Positions 1 to 6,458 of a DNA stretch of 17,637 nucleotides are shown here, one piece after another (positions within the stretch are counted from its first letter, which is position 1; the number at the start of each line of letters is the position of its first letter). Under the pieces are notes generated by a model, which was given only the letters and a program-made list of their open reading frames with translations, was not told the origin of the DNA and made no database searches. This stretch comes from 2-02-FULL-44-35 sp964629505 (GTDB lineage: Bacteria; Patescibacteriota; Minisyncoccia; Phycocordibacterales; DSPV01): NCBI GenBank assembly GCA_964629505.1, contig CAZVQR010000009.1, positions 1 through 17,637 on the forward strand, given 5' to 3'. Position numbers and translations under genes: made by a program.

Positions 1-13
1 CGCCGAGGATTAA

Positions 14-40
14 GGAAACCGGCCGCAGGAGCCGGTTTCC
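14..40 (-). terminator. Hairpin downstream of rpsG, possible terminator
   Basis: A perfect 10-bp stem (14-23 with 31-40, 7-nt loop) lies about 30 nt past the rpsG stop when read on the minus strand. It is followed on that strand by TTAATCC, a poor U-tract, so it may be a weak or factor-assisted terminator or a processing/attenuation hairpin before a downstream str-operon gene outside the window. The structure is clear; the function is inferred. Confidence 0.4.
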
Positions 41-71
41 GCTATCCGAAAAGGCGAGGGCGAGCGACTCT

Positions 72-542
72 TTACCACGCAAAATGCGCGAACGCTTTGT
101 TAGCTTCTGCCATTTTGTGAGTGTTCTCGCGTTTCTTGACCGCTTCGCCTTCGTTTTTGGAAGCGGCAATAATTTCATCGGCCAATCGCTCCCTCATCGG
201 CTTACCTTTTTTGCTCGCCGCCGCGTCCACCAACCAGCGAATAGACAACGCTTGCCGCCGCTCGGGCCGAACTTCCACCGGCACCTGATAGTTGGCGCCG
301 CCGACGCGCCGCGACCGCACTTCCATCGTCGGTGCGGTGTTTTTCAAAGCCAATTCAAAAATTTCCAGCGGGTTCGCGGTTTTAGTTTTTTCTTTAATGA
401 TATCAAAGGCGCCATACACGATTTTTTTGGCAATGGTCTTTTTGCCCTGCTTCATAATGTAATTGGTGAACTTGGCGACTTTCATTGAGCTGTAAATTTT
501 ATCGGGCTTCACCACCGTTTTAATTTTTGCTTTTCTCCTCAT
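72..542 (-). CDS. rpsG: 30S ribosomal protein S7 (uS7)
   Basis: A 156-aa protein of normal S7 length. S7 binds the 3' major domain of 16S rRNA, nucleates head assembly of the small subunit and contacts E-site tRNA. Recognisable S7 blocks are the start MRRKAK, the segment KVAKFTNYIMKQGKK, the block ENTAPTMEVRSRRVGG-like (here KNTAPTMEVRSRRVGG), the segment YQVPVEVRPERR, and the C-terminal KRENTHKMAEANKAFAHF. A longer reading frame extends upstream, but those 37 residues overlap rpsL and are not S7-like, so the ATG at 542 is chosen. It begins 1 nt after the rpsL stop, the usual S12-S7 order, and is probably translationally coupled because no good Shine-Dalgarno is seen. No fusA is visible before the window edge. 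Confidence 0.97.
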   Translation of the reverse strand: MRRKAKIKTVVKPDKIYSSMKVAKFTNYIMKQGKKTIAKKIVYGAFDIIKEKTKTANPLEIFELALKNTAPTMEVRSRRVGGANYQVPVEVRPERRQALSIRWLVDAAASKKGKPMRERLADEIIAASKNEGEAVKKRENTHKMAEANKAFAHFAW

Positions 543-543
543 A

Positions 544-957
544 TTAGCTCTTCTTGGGGCGTTTTGCGCCATATTGACTGCGACCCTTTTTACGATTTTC
601 CACCCCGGTCGCATCCAACTTGCCCCGAACGATTTGATAACGCAAGCCGACATCTTTCACCCGACCGCCGCGCAACATCACCACAGCGTGTTCCTGTAAA
701 GTGTGACCCATGCCCGGCACATAAGCGGTCACTTCCATCCCGTTGGTCAAGCGGACGCGGGCGATTTTCCGAATAGCCGAGTTTGGTTTTTTGGGCGTCT
801 TAGTCGTCACTTTAGTGCAAACGCCTCTTTTGAATGGCGAAGGAAAAAAATTTGGCCGATTTTTCAAAGTATTGAAAGTGCGCATTAAAGCCACGGACTT
901 TGGTTTCCGCGCGGTTTTGGTTCTTTTTCTTTTGAGCAACTGATTGATGGTCGGCAT
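544..957 (-). CDS. rpsL: 30S ribosomal protein S12 (uS12)
   Basis: A 137-aa protein, longer than the roughly 124 residues of E. coli S12. S12 lines the decoding centre. The family core is plain: MPTINQLLKRKR at the start, KRGVCTKV, TPKKPNSAIRK (the streptomycin-sensitivity loop), LQEHAVVMLRGGRVKD and the C-terminal GRSQYGAKRPK. Two departures are visible. About 12 extra residues (around 25-39, TFNTLKNRPNFFPSP) sit before KRGVC. The loop after RVKD reads VGLRY where E. coli has LPGVRY, one residue shorter. I recall both as common in Parcubacteria-type S12, so they are probably lineage traits rather than errors. The gene lies 35 nt after the M16 peptidase gene and 1 nt before rpsG on the same strand. 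Confidence 0.97.
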   Translation of the reverse strand: MPTINQLLKRKRTKTARKPKSVALMRTFNTLKNRPNFFPSPFKRGVCTKVTTKTPKKPNSAIRKIARVRLTNGMEVTAYVPGMGHTLQEHAVVMLRGGRVKDVGLRYQIVRGKLDATGVENRKKGRSQYGAKRPKKS

Positions 958-992
958 AAAAACAACGTTTCGCTACTTTAATATATGCCGCC

Positions 993-2267
993 CTAAAAAG
1001 CAAGGCGAAGAGTTTTTTCTAATTCTGTTCGATTGGCATCTTGACCGATAACTGCCAAGTTGAGTTGGTTTTCAACAAAAATTTCGCCGGCGATTTTTTT
1101 GAGGTCGGCAGCGGTAACTGCCAGAATTTTTTCGGCGATTTCCGCCGGTTTTTTTATTTCTTTTTTAAAAATTTCCTGAAAGCCGTAATATTCGGCGAGG
1201 GCATCCGATGATTCCAGTGACAAAAACATTGAGCCGGTTAAATGGGCTTTGGCTTTAGCCAATTCGGTCGCAACCACTAATGTTTTCTTTAATTTTTCAA
1301 ATTCTGCCAAAACCGCTTTGACCACTTCGGTTAAACGACTGCGGTCCACACCGACGGCGACACCAAAAATACCATGGTCGGTGAAGGCCTCGTTGTCGGC
1401 TTTAACATAATAGCAAACCCCCATTTCCTCGCGCAGCTTTTGGAACAATCGCGAGCTCATTCCCCCGCCCAAAACTTCCGCTAGGAGCCGCAAAAGAATT
1501 TCTCTTTTATCAAAAAGCCCGAAACTTCTGACGCCTAAAATAAAATGGGTTTGGTCGGTCTTTTTTTCTTTAATTGCCAGCGCTGGCTTTTTTTGTTTTT
1601 CTATTACCGTTAACTTCGCCGCTTTTTTGCCCGCTGGTGAATTTTTAAAAACTGCCGCCACTTCTTCCTTAACTTTCTCTTCATCAATGTTGCCGGCCAC
1701 CACCACCGTCGTCGCTTGGGCAAGATAATGCGCTTTTCTATAAGCCAAAAAATCTTCGCGCTTGAGCGCCTTGATATGCTCTTTGGTACCGGCAATGGAA
1801 AAACCGGCCGGTTGCCCGCCATAAAGCAAAGCCATAAATTCATCCGCCACTTGCCGTTGCGGGATATCTTCATACATATTAATTTCCTCAATAATCACGC
1901 CGCGCTCTTTTTCCAGCGCTTCGGCCGGCAAAGTAGAATTGAGATAAATGTCGGAAACGATATTTAAAAGTTGAGCCCGAGCACCAGCTTGGCCCTTGGC
2001 GAAATAACCGGTAAATTCCTGGGCGGTAAAAGCGTTGTAATGAGCGCCGATAGAATCCAATTCGTGAGAAATCGCCAAGGGCGTCGGGCGTTTTTTTGTA
2101 CCCTTGAAACACATGTGTTCCAAAAAATGCGACACGCCGTTGTTGGCTTTCGTTTCGTATTTGGAACCGGCTTCCACCAAGACCAAAACCGTCGCCGTCG
2201 GATTATCCTTCATCGGCACGGTAATCAACCGCAAGCCGCTCGGCAAAATTGTTTTAGAAAATTTCAT
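993..2267 (-). CDS. M16 family zinc metallopeptidase (processing-peptidase/PqqL-like)
   Basis: A 424-aa protein with the inverted zinc motif HxxEH at residues 47-51 (HFLEH) and the third ligand, a glutamate, at residue 128, which gives the family spacing HxxEH-X76-E. The N-terminal block LPSGLRLITVPM and the second-domain block GGGMSSRLFQKLREEMG with a following YY match the paired alpha/beta domains of single-subunit bacterial M16B peptidases. It has no signal peptide or membrane segment, so a cytoplasmic peptidase is likely; the substrate is unknown. The frame stays open 48 codons upstream, but that stretch crosses a terminator, so the ATG at 2267 before KFSKTILPSG is chosen. It lies upstream of rpsL-rpsG on the same strand with a 35-nt gap and may be cotranscribed with them. 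Confidence 0.93.
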   Translation of the reverse strand: MKFSKTILPSGLRLITVPMKDNPTATVLVLVEAGSKYETKANNGVSHFLEHMCFKGTKKRPTPLAISHELDSIGAHYNAFTAQEFTGYFAKGQAGARAQLLNIVSDIYLNSTLPAEALEKERGVIIEEINMYEDIPQRQVADEFMALLYGGQPAGFSIAGTKEHIKALKREDFLAYRKAHYLAQATTVVVAGNIDEEKVKEEVAAVFKNSPAGKKAAKLTVIEKQKKPALAIKEKKTDQTHFILGVRSFGLFDKREILLRLLAEVLGGGMSSRLFQKLREEMGVCYYVKADNEAFTDHGIFGVAVGVDRSRLTEVVKAVLAEFEKLKKTLVVATELAKAKAHLTGSMFLSLESSDALAEYYGFQEIFKKEIKKPAEIAEKILAVTAADLKKIAGEIFVENQLNLAVIGQDANRTELEKTLRLAF

Positions 2268-2283
2268 AAAAAATAAAACGAAT

Positions 2284-2314
2284 AAAAAAACGCTGGAATA
2301 TCCTATTCTAGCGT
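2284..2314 (-). terminator. Rho-independent terminator after the 131-aa orphan gene
   Basis: An 11-bp stem (2290-2300 with 2304-2314, one G-T pair, loop TCC) is followed on the minus strand by seven U (complement of the A run 2284-2290). It sits between the stop of the orphan gene (2335) and the start of the M16 gene (2267). The T run after the stem on the plus strand would also let it work in the other direction. Confidence 0.8.
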
Positions 2315-2334
2315 TTTTGGACGATTTTGAGAAA

Positions 2335-2730
2335 TCATCCACTTTCCATTGAACGCTTGGTATCCTTGAGAGTTTCCTCAAAACCGAAGAGTTCAGATTC
2401 AAGCCAGGCAATGGCTGTCAGCACTTGAACCGGATTAAAAGCTTGGTCATTATCAATATCCTCCACGCACTTACCAAGCACACGAAACCAAATCATCCAA
2501 GTGTCGCGGCAGAAGTTTAATTCTTTCCAACTTTCCGGATCGGTGTTTATGCCGAGTATAATGGCCTCTTTGGTCAAGGTGGTCATTTTCCTGCCGAGAT
2601 TTTCATAACACTCCCGAACGAAAATTGGTCCGTTATCGTCAGTTATTTTATCACTGCAGGCACTGATGTTGACCGAAGCCCGACTGGCTTTCGCTTCTGG
2701 CGTATCCAACATGCTTTTGATAAGTTTCAT
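2335..2730 (-). CDS. Hypothetical protein, 131 aa
   Basis: I do not recognise this protein. It is soluble, mixed in charge and predicted by eye to be largely helical, with a Trp-rich middle (SWKELNFCRDTWMIWFRVLG, roughly residues 67-86) and an acidic C-terminal half. It has no signal peptide, membrane segment or known catalytic motif. The ATG at 2730 is preceded by an A/G-rich Shine-Dalgarno-like stretch (AGAAAGGG, complement of 2737-2744) at a sensible distance. The gene is a single-gene transcription unit: its own promoter with a dyad lies upstream and a strong terminator downstream, unlike the packed operons on either side. This suggests an individually regulated accessory function. Confidence 0.75.
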   Translation of the reverse strand: MKLIKSMLDTPEAKASRASVNISACSDKITDDNGPIFVRECYENLGRKMTTLTKEAIILGINTDPESWKELNFCRDTWMIWFRVLGKCVEDIDNDQAFNPVQVLTAIAWLESELFGFEETLKDTKRSMESG

Positions 2731-2765
2731 TCAAACCCTTTCTGTTTGTTGTTGCGACTCTAACC

Positions 2766-2800
2766 TAGAACCAATATACTCATTGGTTCTAAAAAGTAAA
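2766..2800 (-). promoter_or_regulatory. Promoter with overlapping 10-bp palindrome, orphan gene
   Basis: On the minus strand a -35-like TTTACT (2795-2800) and a -10 TATATT (2773-2778) are spaced 16 nt apart. A perfect inverted repeat, TAGAACCAAT with ATTGGTTCTA (2766-2775 and 2782-2791, 6-nt centre), covers the -10 box and most of the spacer. A dimeric repressor bound there would block RNA polymerase. The dyad is seen; the regulation is inferred. Confidence 0.55.
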
Positions 2801-2804
2801 CACT

Positions 2805-4535
2805 TCACATTCTCTCCGGCGCTTTTATACCCAGAATATAAAGGCCATTTTTAATGGTAGTGGCAACGGCCTCCGTTAAGGCCAGCCGATAATCTTCCTC
2901 GTCTGAACCGATGATTTTGTTGTGAGCGTAAAAATTGTTGAACGCGGCGGAAAGTTCAATCAGGTAAGTGGCGATATAGTGCGGTTCAAATTCTTTGGCG
3001 GCACGCTCTACCACTTCGGGGAAGCGGTAGAGCAGTCGTTCTAAAAGAATCGGCCCTGAAGGCAGTCGGACTGCTACAGCTTCTGTAGCAGTCCGACTGC
3101 CACTAGACTTTGCTTTCTTTAAAACCGACCTCGCCCGAGCGCAGGTGTATTGAAGATAGGGACCGGAATCGCCTTCAAAGGAAATTGATTTCTCAAAATC
3201 GTATATGATGTCGCTGCCGATTGCTGAACGCAAAATTGAATATTTAATTGCGCTAATCGCAACCGCCTCGGCGATTTTCTGTTTTTCATCGGCAGACAGC
3301 TCTCGCTCTTTGATTCTTTCCATCACCAAATTCTTCATCGCAATAATTAGCGACTCGCCGGTAATAACATTCCCAGTCCGCGACGACATCTTCCCCGAGG
3401 CGAACCGCATCATGCCGTGGGAAATGTGTTTCGTTTTCTTCGCGATTTCGGGATAGATTTCCTCCATCGCCTTCAAAACAACCTTGAAATAATCGTTCTG
3501 CTCGTTGGCTGTAATAATTATTGATTGGCTCAAGTTCGGCTCCTTTGCAAATTTTGCTTGATTAAGACCCAGCTCTTTTATCTCATATGTCGGCAGACCT
3601 TGGGAGGTTATAAAGACGCGCGTGTGCAAACCGTATTTTTCGCCACGAAACACCACCGCGCCGTCGCTTTTTTCAAACACTCCCTTTTTTAAAAACTCGC
3701 TGACAATTTTTTCCCCGTCGCGACCTTCTCTGCCTTCAAAAAAGTAGTAGTCAAACTTCGTGCCGAGTTTTTTGTAAAGTTCCTCAAAATGATCCAAGCT
3801 CCACTTTCTCCCTTCATCGTAAATTTTATTCAACTCCAAATCGGATTTTTCAAAAAGTTTCTGGTTGATTTCGTCTATTTCTTTTTTCGTTGATTCCCCT
3901 CCCTCGTAGGCTTTCGTGCCAGCAACATATGCCCGCCCGAGAAAATTCGTTTTGGCTGAAAGAGAGGTACCGGCTGACGGATAGTTTTCCTTATCTTGAA
4001 AAACTCCCCACACGGCTTTGGCAATATGAAGCCCAACATCTGAAGGGTAGCAAGTCCGGATGACTTTCGCGCCAGAAAATTCAAAAAGCCGCGCGATTGA
4101 CTCGCCGATGGCGTTGCTCATCAAATGACCGATATGAAAAACTTTGAAGGTGTTCGGGTCGGTATATTCCACCATTACTTTTTCGTCTTTCCGACTTTCG
4201 TTCTTGCCGAAATTCTCGCCAAAGGCGAGAATTTCGGCAATGCTATCAGCAAAAAATTTCGGCGACAGATAAAAATTAATAAACCCCGCTCCGGCTACTT
4301 CAATTTTTGAAATTCCTATTTCATCCTGAGCGAGCTCTTTCAGAAGAGCGAATCGAATGGACTCCGCCAATTCCTTCGGCTTCATCTTTGTCTCTTTTGC
4401 GTACACCAGCGCCACATTCGTTGAATAATCCCCATGCGCCAAATCCGCCGGGTGTTCCAACAAGATTTCCTTCGCTTCAATTCCTAAACTTTTGAGCGTT
4501 TGCTTTATTAAACCATCCAACTTTTCCTTAATCAT
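2805..4535 (-). CDS. argS: Arginyl-tRNA synthetase
   Basis: A 576-aa class I aminoacyl-tRNA synthetase that charges tRNA-Arg. Visible parts in order are an N-terminal Arg-tRNA-synt-N domain (about 1-95, with HGDYSTNVAL), the HIGH box HIGHL at 134-138 after VEYTDPN, the KMSKS-type loop KMSSR at 382-386, and a DALR anticodon-binding domain at the C-terminus (block EPHYIATYLIELSAAFNNFYA). Its ATG overlaps the tmk stop in an ATGA, indicating translational coupling. Two oddities are perfect palindromes in the coding sequence: 19-bp arms at 3061-3101, encoding an apparent extra loop SRTATEAVAVRLP near residues 478-492, and 17-bp arms at 4204-4240, encoding the conserved-looking AEILAFGENFGK. Both keep the frame open. 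Confidence 0.97.
   Translation of the reverse strand: MIKEKLDGLIKQTLKSLGIEAKEILLEHPADLAHGDYSTNVALVYAKETKMKPKELAESIRFALLKELAQDEIGISKIEVAGAGFINFYLSPKFFADSIAEILAFGENFGKNESRKDEKVMVEYTDPNTFKVFHIGHLMSNAIGESIARLFEFSGAKVIRTCYPSDVGLHIAKAVWGVFQDKENYPSAGTSLSAKTNFLGRAYVAGTKAYEGGESTKKEIDEINQKLFEKSDLELNKIYDEGRKWSLDHFEELYKKLGTKFDYYFFEGREGRDGEKIVSEFLKKGVFEKSDGAVVFRGEKYGLHTRVFITSQGLPTYEIKELGLNQAKFAKEPNLSQSIIITANEQNDYFKVVLKAMEEIYPEIAKKTKHISHGMMRFASGKMSSRTGNVITGESLIIAMKNLVMERIKERELSADEKQKIAEAVAISAIKYSILRSAIGSDIIYDFEKSISFEGDSGPYLQYTCARARSVLKKAKSSGSRTATEAVAVRLPSGPILLERLLYRFPEVVERAAKEFEPHYIATYLIELSAAFNNFYAHNKIIGSDEEDYRLALTEAVATTIKNGLYILGIKAPERM
3061..3101. repeat. Perfect 19-bp palindrome inside argS
   Basis: Arms 3061-3079 and 3083-3101 are exact reverse complements with a 3-nt loop (CTT). 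Each arm itself contains a smaller palindrome (GCAGTCxGACTGC). It falls at the join of the catalytic and anticodon-binding regions and encodes residues that ArgRS proteins normally lack, so it looks like an in-frame inserted palindromic element. Confidence 0.85.
4204..4240. repeat. Perfect 17-bp palindrome inside argS
   Basis: Arms 4204-4220 and 4224-4240 are exact reverse complements with loop AAA. Unlike the other argS palindrome, it encodes a segment that appears normal for the family (ILAFGENFGK), so it may have arisen by sequence correction within the gene rather than by insertion. Confidence 0.8.
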
Positions 4536-5149
4536 AAAACCATTTTAACACATTTCAGAAAATCAGTTTTGACTGTTTTCAACGATTGATTGGCGTCAAT
4601 TGTTTTATGCGGCACATGTTTAAGAAATTCCAAAAAACCTTCGCAAACCCTCTTGTGAAATTCTAGTTTCCGCTCGTCAAAATGGGTCTTGGTTTCTTTT
4701 CTGTCAGTCACCCGCTCCAAACCAATTTTCGGCTCTACACCAAGAAAAATATAAAGGTCGGGTTTTTTGTCTCGCAAAAAAACCTCGCGGGTTTGCCAAA
4801 AAAGTTTTTCCAAGTGTTTGGCTTTCTGCCCATAAATCTGATAAGCGTAAGTTGAGGAGTCAAACCTATCAGAAATAACACTGACGCCTTTCGCTAGCGC
4901 TGGAATAATTTTCTTTTTCAAATGTTCCGCCCGCGCCGCCCACATAAGACCGAACTGCGTTTCCGCTCCGGCTTCTTTCGCCTCTTCTGATAAAACCAAC
5001 TTCCGAATCTTATCGGCAAACTCCGTCCCACCCGGCTCGTGGGTAATCAAAAACTGTTTCCCAAATGGCGTTTTGGCAAACCATTTTAAAACAGTGGTCT
5101 TTCCACTCCCCTCACCACCATCAACAACAATAAATTTTCCGCGTTTCAT
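4532..5149 (-). CDS. tmk: Thymidylate kinase (dTMP kinase)
   Basis: A 205-aa P-loop kinase converting dTMP to dTDP. The Walker A motif is GGEGSGKTT at 11-19, followed by the dTMP kinase signature HEPGGTEFADKIR and the DRF motif in SDRFDSSTYAYQ. A lid-like Arg-rich stretch, ERVTDRKETKTHF, precedes the C-terminal helices. Length is normal. The ATG at 5149 is 1 nt after the stop of the RelE-like toxin gene, and its own stop overlaps the argS start. No separate promoter is evident, so tmk and argS appear to depend on read-through from the toxin-antitoxin promoter. It completes, with dCMP deaminase and ThyA further along the window, the path to dTDP. Confidence 0.95.
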   Translation of the reverse strand: MKRGKFIVVDGGEGSGKTTVLKWFAKTPFGKQFLITHEPGGTEFADKIRKLVLSEEAKEAGAETQFGLMWAARAEHLKKKIIPALAKGVSVISDRFDSSTYAYQIYGQKAKHLEKLFWQTREVFLRDKKPDLYIFLGVEPKIGLERVTDRKETKTHFDERKLEFHKRVCEGFLEFLKHVPHKTIDANQSLKTVKTDFLKCVKMVL

Positions 5150-5150
5150 T

Positions 5151-5402
5151 TTACAGATTTTTATACACCTTATCTCTTCTCTTTATTAAAAGTACAAACA
5201 TCATACTGCCTTGCACTTCAAATACAACCCTGTAATCGCCGACGCGAAAGCGATAAGCTTTGCAATCCGTGAGTGTTTCGGCAAACACCAAGGGGTCTGG
5301 TTGGCTGGTGTAGAAACGCATTTTCTCGGCAATCCGCAACTGAGTCAATTTAGGTAATTTTGCCAGTTGCCTTACCGCTGTCTGCGTGTAAAAAATTTTC
5401 AT
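5151..5402 (-). CDS. RelE/ParE-superfamily toxin
   Basis: An 83-aa protein (MKIFYTQTAVRQLAKLP at the start). The pattern is typical of the RelE/ParE fold: an N-terminal beta strand and two helices, then the block YRFRVGDYRVVFEV and a final strand with LLIKRRDKVYKNL. RelE members cleave mRNA on ribosomes and ParE members poison gyrase; the sequence alone does not decide which, although the RF/R/R/K-rich C-terminal strands and DKVYK ending suit RelE. The TTG at 5420 is also in frame, but ATG 5402 is chosen because AGGG lies about 7 nt upstream and it begins just 7 nt after the antitoxin stop. The gene lies second in a toxin-antitoxin pair that runs straight into tmk. Confidence 0.85.
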   Translation of the reverse strand: MKIFYTQTAVRQLAKLPKLTQLRIAEKMRFYTSQPDPLVFAETLTDCKAYRFRVGDYRVVFEVQGSMMFVLLIKRRDKVYKNL

Positions 5403-5409
5403 CAAGGCC

Positions 5410-5643
5410 CTATATGCCAAGTCGGTGGAACAATTTGTCTTGAGAAATTACTCGCCCAAGACGAATGTCATCGCGCGACTTAAGCAAATCCTCACTAAGA
5501 ACATCAATATCAATCCTACCGGCGACAAAAGCCCGCGCCGCCAAATTCATAAATGCGCTCAAAGATAAACCGCGCCCCCGCGCTTTTTTCATCGCGGCAC
5601 TTTTTAGTTTGCTGTCCATGTTAAAAATTGCTCTGGTAGTCAT
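5410..5643 (-). CDS. RelB/DinJ-type antitoxin
   Basis: A 77-aa protein starting MTTRAIFNMDSKLKSAAMKKARGRGLS-like (read as MTTRAIFNMDSKLKSAAM). The N-terminal strand followed by helices with LSLSAFMNLAARAF is a ribbon-helix-helix DNA-binding fold as in RelB/DinJ antitoxins. The C-terminal half (SEDLLKSRDDIRLG) would wrap the toxin. The ATG at 5643 is chosen over an upstream alternative because a complete promoter ends exactly 6 nt before it. Antitoxin-first order, the small size and the following RelE-like gene support a type II toxin-antitoxin pair; such antitoxins usually repress their own promoter. Confidence 0.83.
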   Translation of the reverse strand: MTTRAIFNMDSKLKSAAMKKARGRGLSLSAFMNLAARAFVAGRIDIDVLSEDLLKSRDDIRLGRVISQDKLFHRLGI

Positions 5644-5649
5644 AAAACA

Positions 5650-5678
5650 AGTATATACAAAAAGCATATCAGGGTCAA
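5650..5678 (-). promoter_or_regulatory. Promoter of antitoxin-toxin-tmk-argS, likely leaderless
   Basis: Minus-strand -35 TTGACC (5673-5678), 17-nt spacer and -10 TATACT (5650-5655) form a near-consensus sigma-70 promoter. The -10 ends 6 nt before the antitoxin ATG, so transcription would begin at or next to the start codon. The 8-bp palindrome GTATATAC (5651-5658) covers the -10 and could be part of an operator. Confidence 0.75.
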
Positions 5679-5685
5679 CTTCTCC

Positions 5686-6432
5686 TTATATTTTTGATTT
5701 TGGCTCCGGTCTATTTTCTATTATCCAATCTAAAAATTTTCGTAACTCTTCAACTAGCTGCTGATTTGCTTCTCTAACGGCTGCCGGCAAAACCGGCAAA
5801 AGTGCCTGTAGACACTCAAGATGATGTTCACACCCATCTATATGCTTCTGAGTGTATTCTGCCTTCAATAAACCATAGGGTTCATCATCAGAGGCTACTT
5901 CAGTGGCAGCCGCCACGGATATGTTTTTCATTTCCCTAAGTTCAGCCAGCGGAGTCGCAAGGCTTTCTTGAATAAAACCAAGGAGTTCTTTTCTTTCCTC
6001 TTCATTAAGGTCGTTGGCGAATTTCTCTATTACCGCCGATTGATAAACTTCCGCACCATATCTTTCGTATGGCCAAAAAAGTTTTGCCTCGTGACATCGC
6101 AATAAACTCTTCAACCTAAATAATAATAACTTTTCTCCATACTTTATCCTTATTTCTTCCAATTCCCGACGGCCTATTTCGTAAGCGGATTGACCATTTT
6201 CATTAGTCCCACTAACCCAACGATGTTGTGCGGAATCAAAACGCATTCCCCCACTCAAAATTATCGCGTTTCCACCTGTTATCAAATCATCTTCTCGGCT
6301 AGCAATTTTGTTCAGATCGGGAAAACCTAGTTCGCCAGCTATTTCCCTTTCAATTCTTTTCCTTGGAAATTTTACTTCATCTTGAGGAACGGGGTTTAAA
6401 TTTTCAAATGATTTTGCCATATTTTTTATCAT
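5686..6432 (-). CDS. Hypothetical protein, 248 aa, helical
   Basis: I do not recognise this protein. It is acidic and mostly helical, with long Glu/Lys/Leu-rich stretches (RRELEEIRIKYGEKLLLF near 88-105 and a C-terminal segment rich in LLPVLPAA and ELRKFLDWI). No signal peptide, membrane segment or catalytic motif is seen. Two in-frame ATGs exist, 6432 and 6420; neither has a clear Shine-Dalgarno, and the longer is given here. It lies between glyA (26 nt upstream on the same strand) and the promoter of the toxin-antitoxin pair, so it may be the last gene of a glyA transcript. The segment MRFDSAQHR resembles peptides encoded by repeat elements in some bacterial genomes, but this is only a resemblance. 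Confidence 0.7.
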   Translation of the reverse strand: MIKNMAKSFENLNPVPQDEVKFPRKRIEREIAGELGFPDLNKIASREDDLITGGNAIILSGGMRFDSAQHRWVSGTNENGQSAYEIGRRELEEIRIKYGEKLLLFRLKSLLRCHEAKLFWPYERYGAEVYQSAVIEKFANDLNEEERKELLGFIQESLATPLAELREMKNISVAAATEVASDDEPYGLLKAEYTQKHIDGCEHHLECLQALLPVLPAAVREANQQLVEELRKFLDWIIENRPEPKSKI

Positions 6433-6458
6433 TATTTAATAAAGATTTTTTAATTTTA

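Noticed and set aside
543..653. Longer rpsG start overlapping rpsL
   Set aside because: The 37 extra residues are antisense-frame sequence of rpsL and not like S7; ATG 542 gives the normal length.
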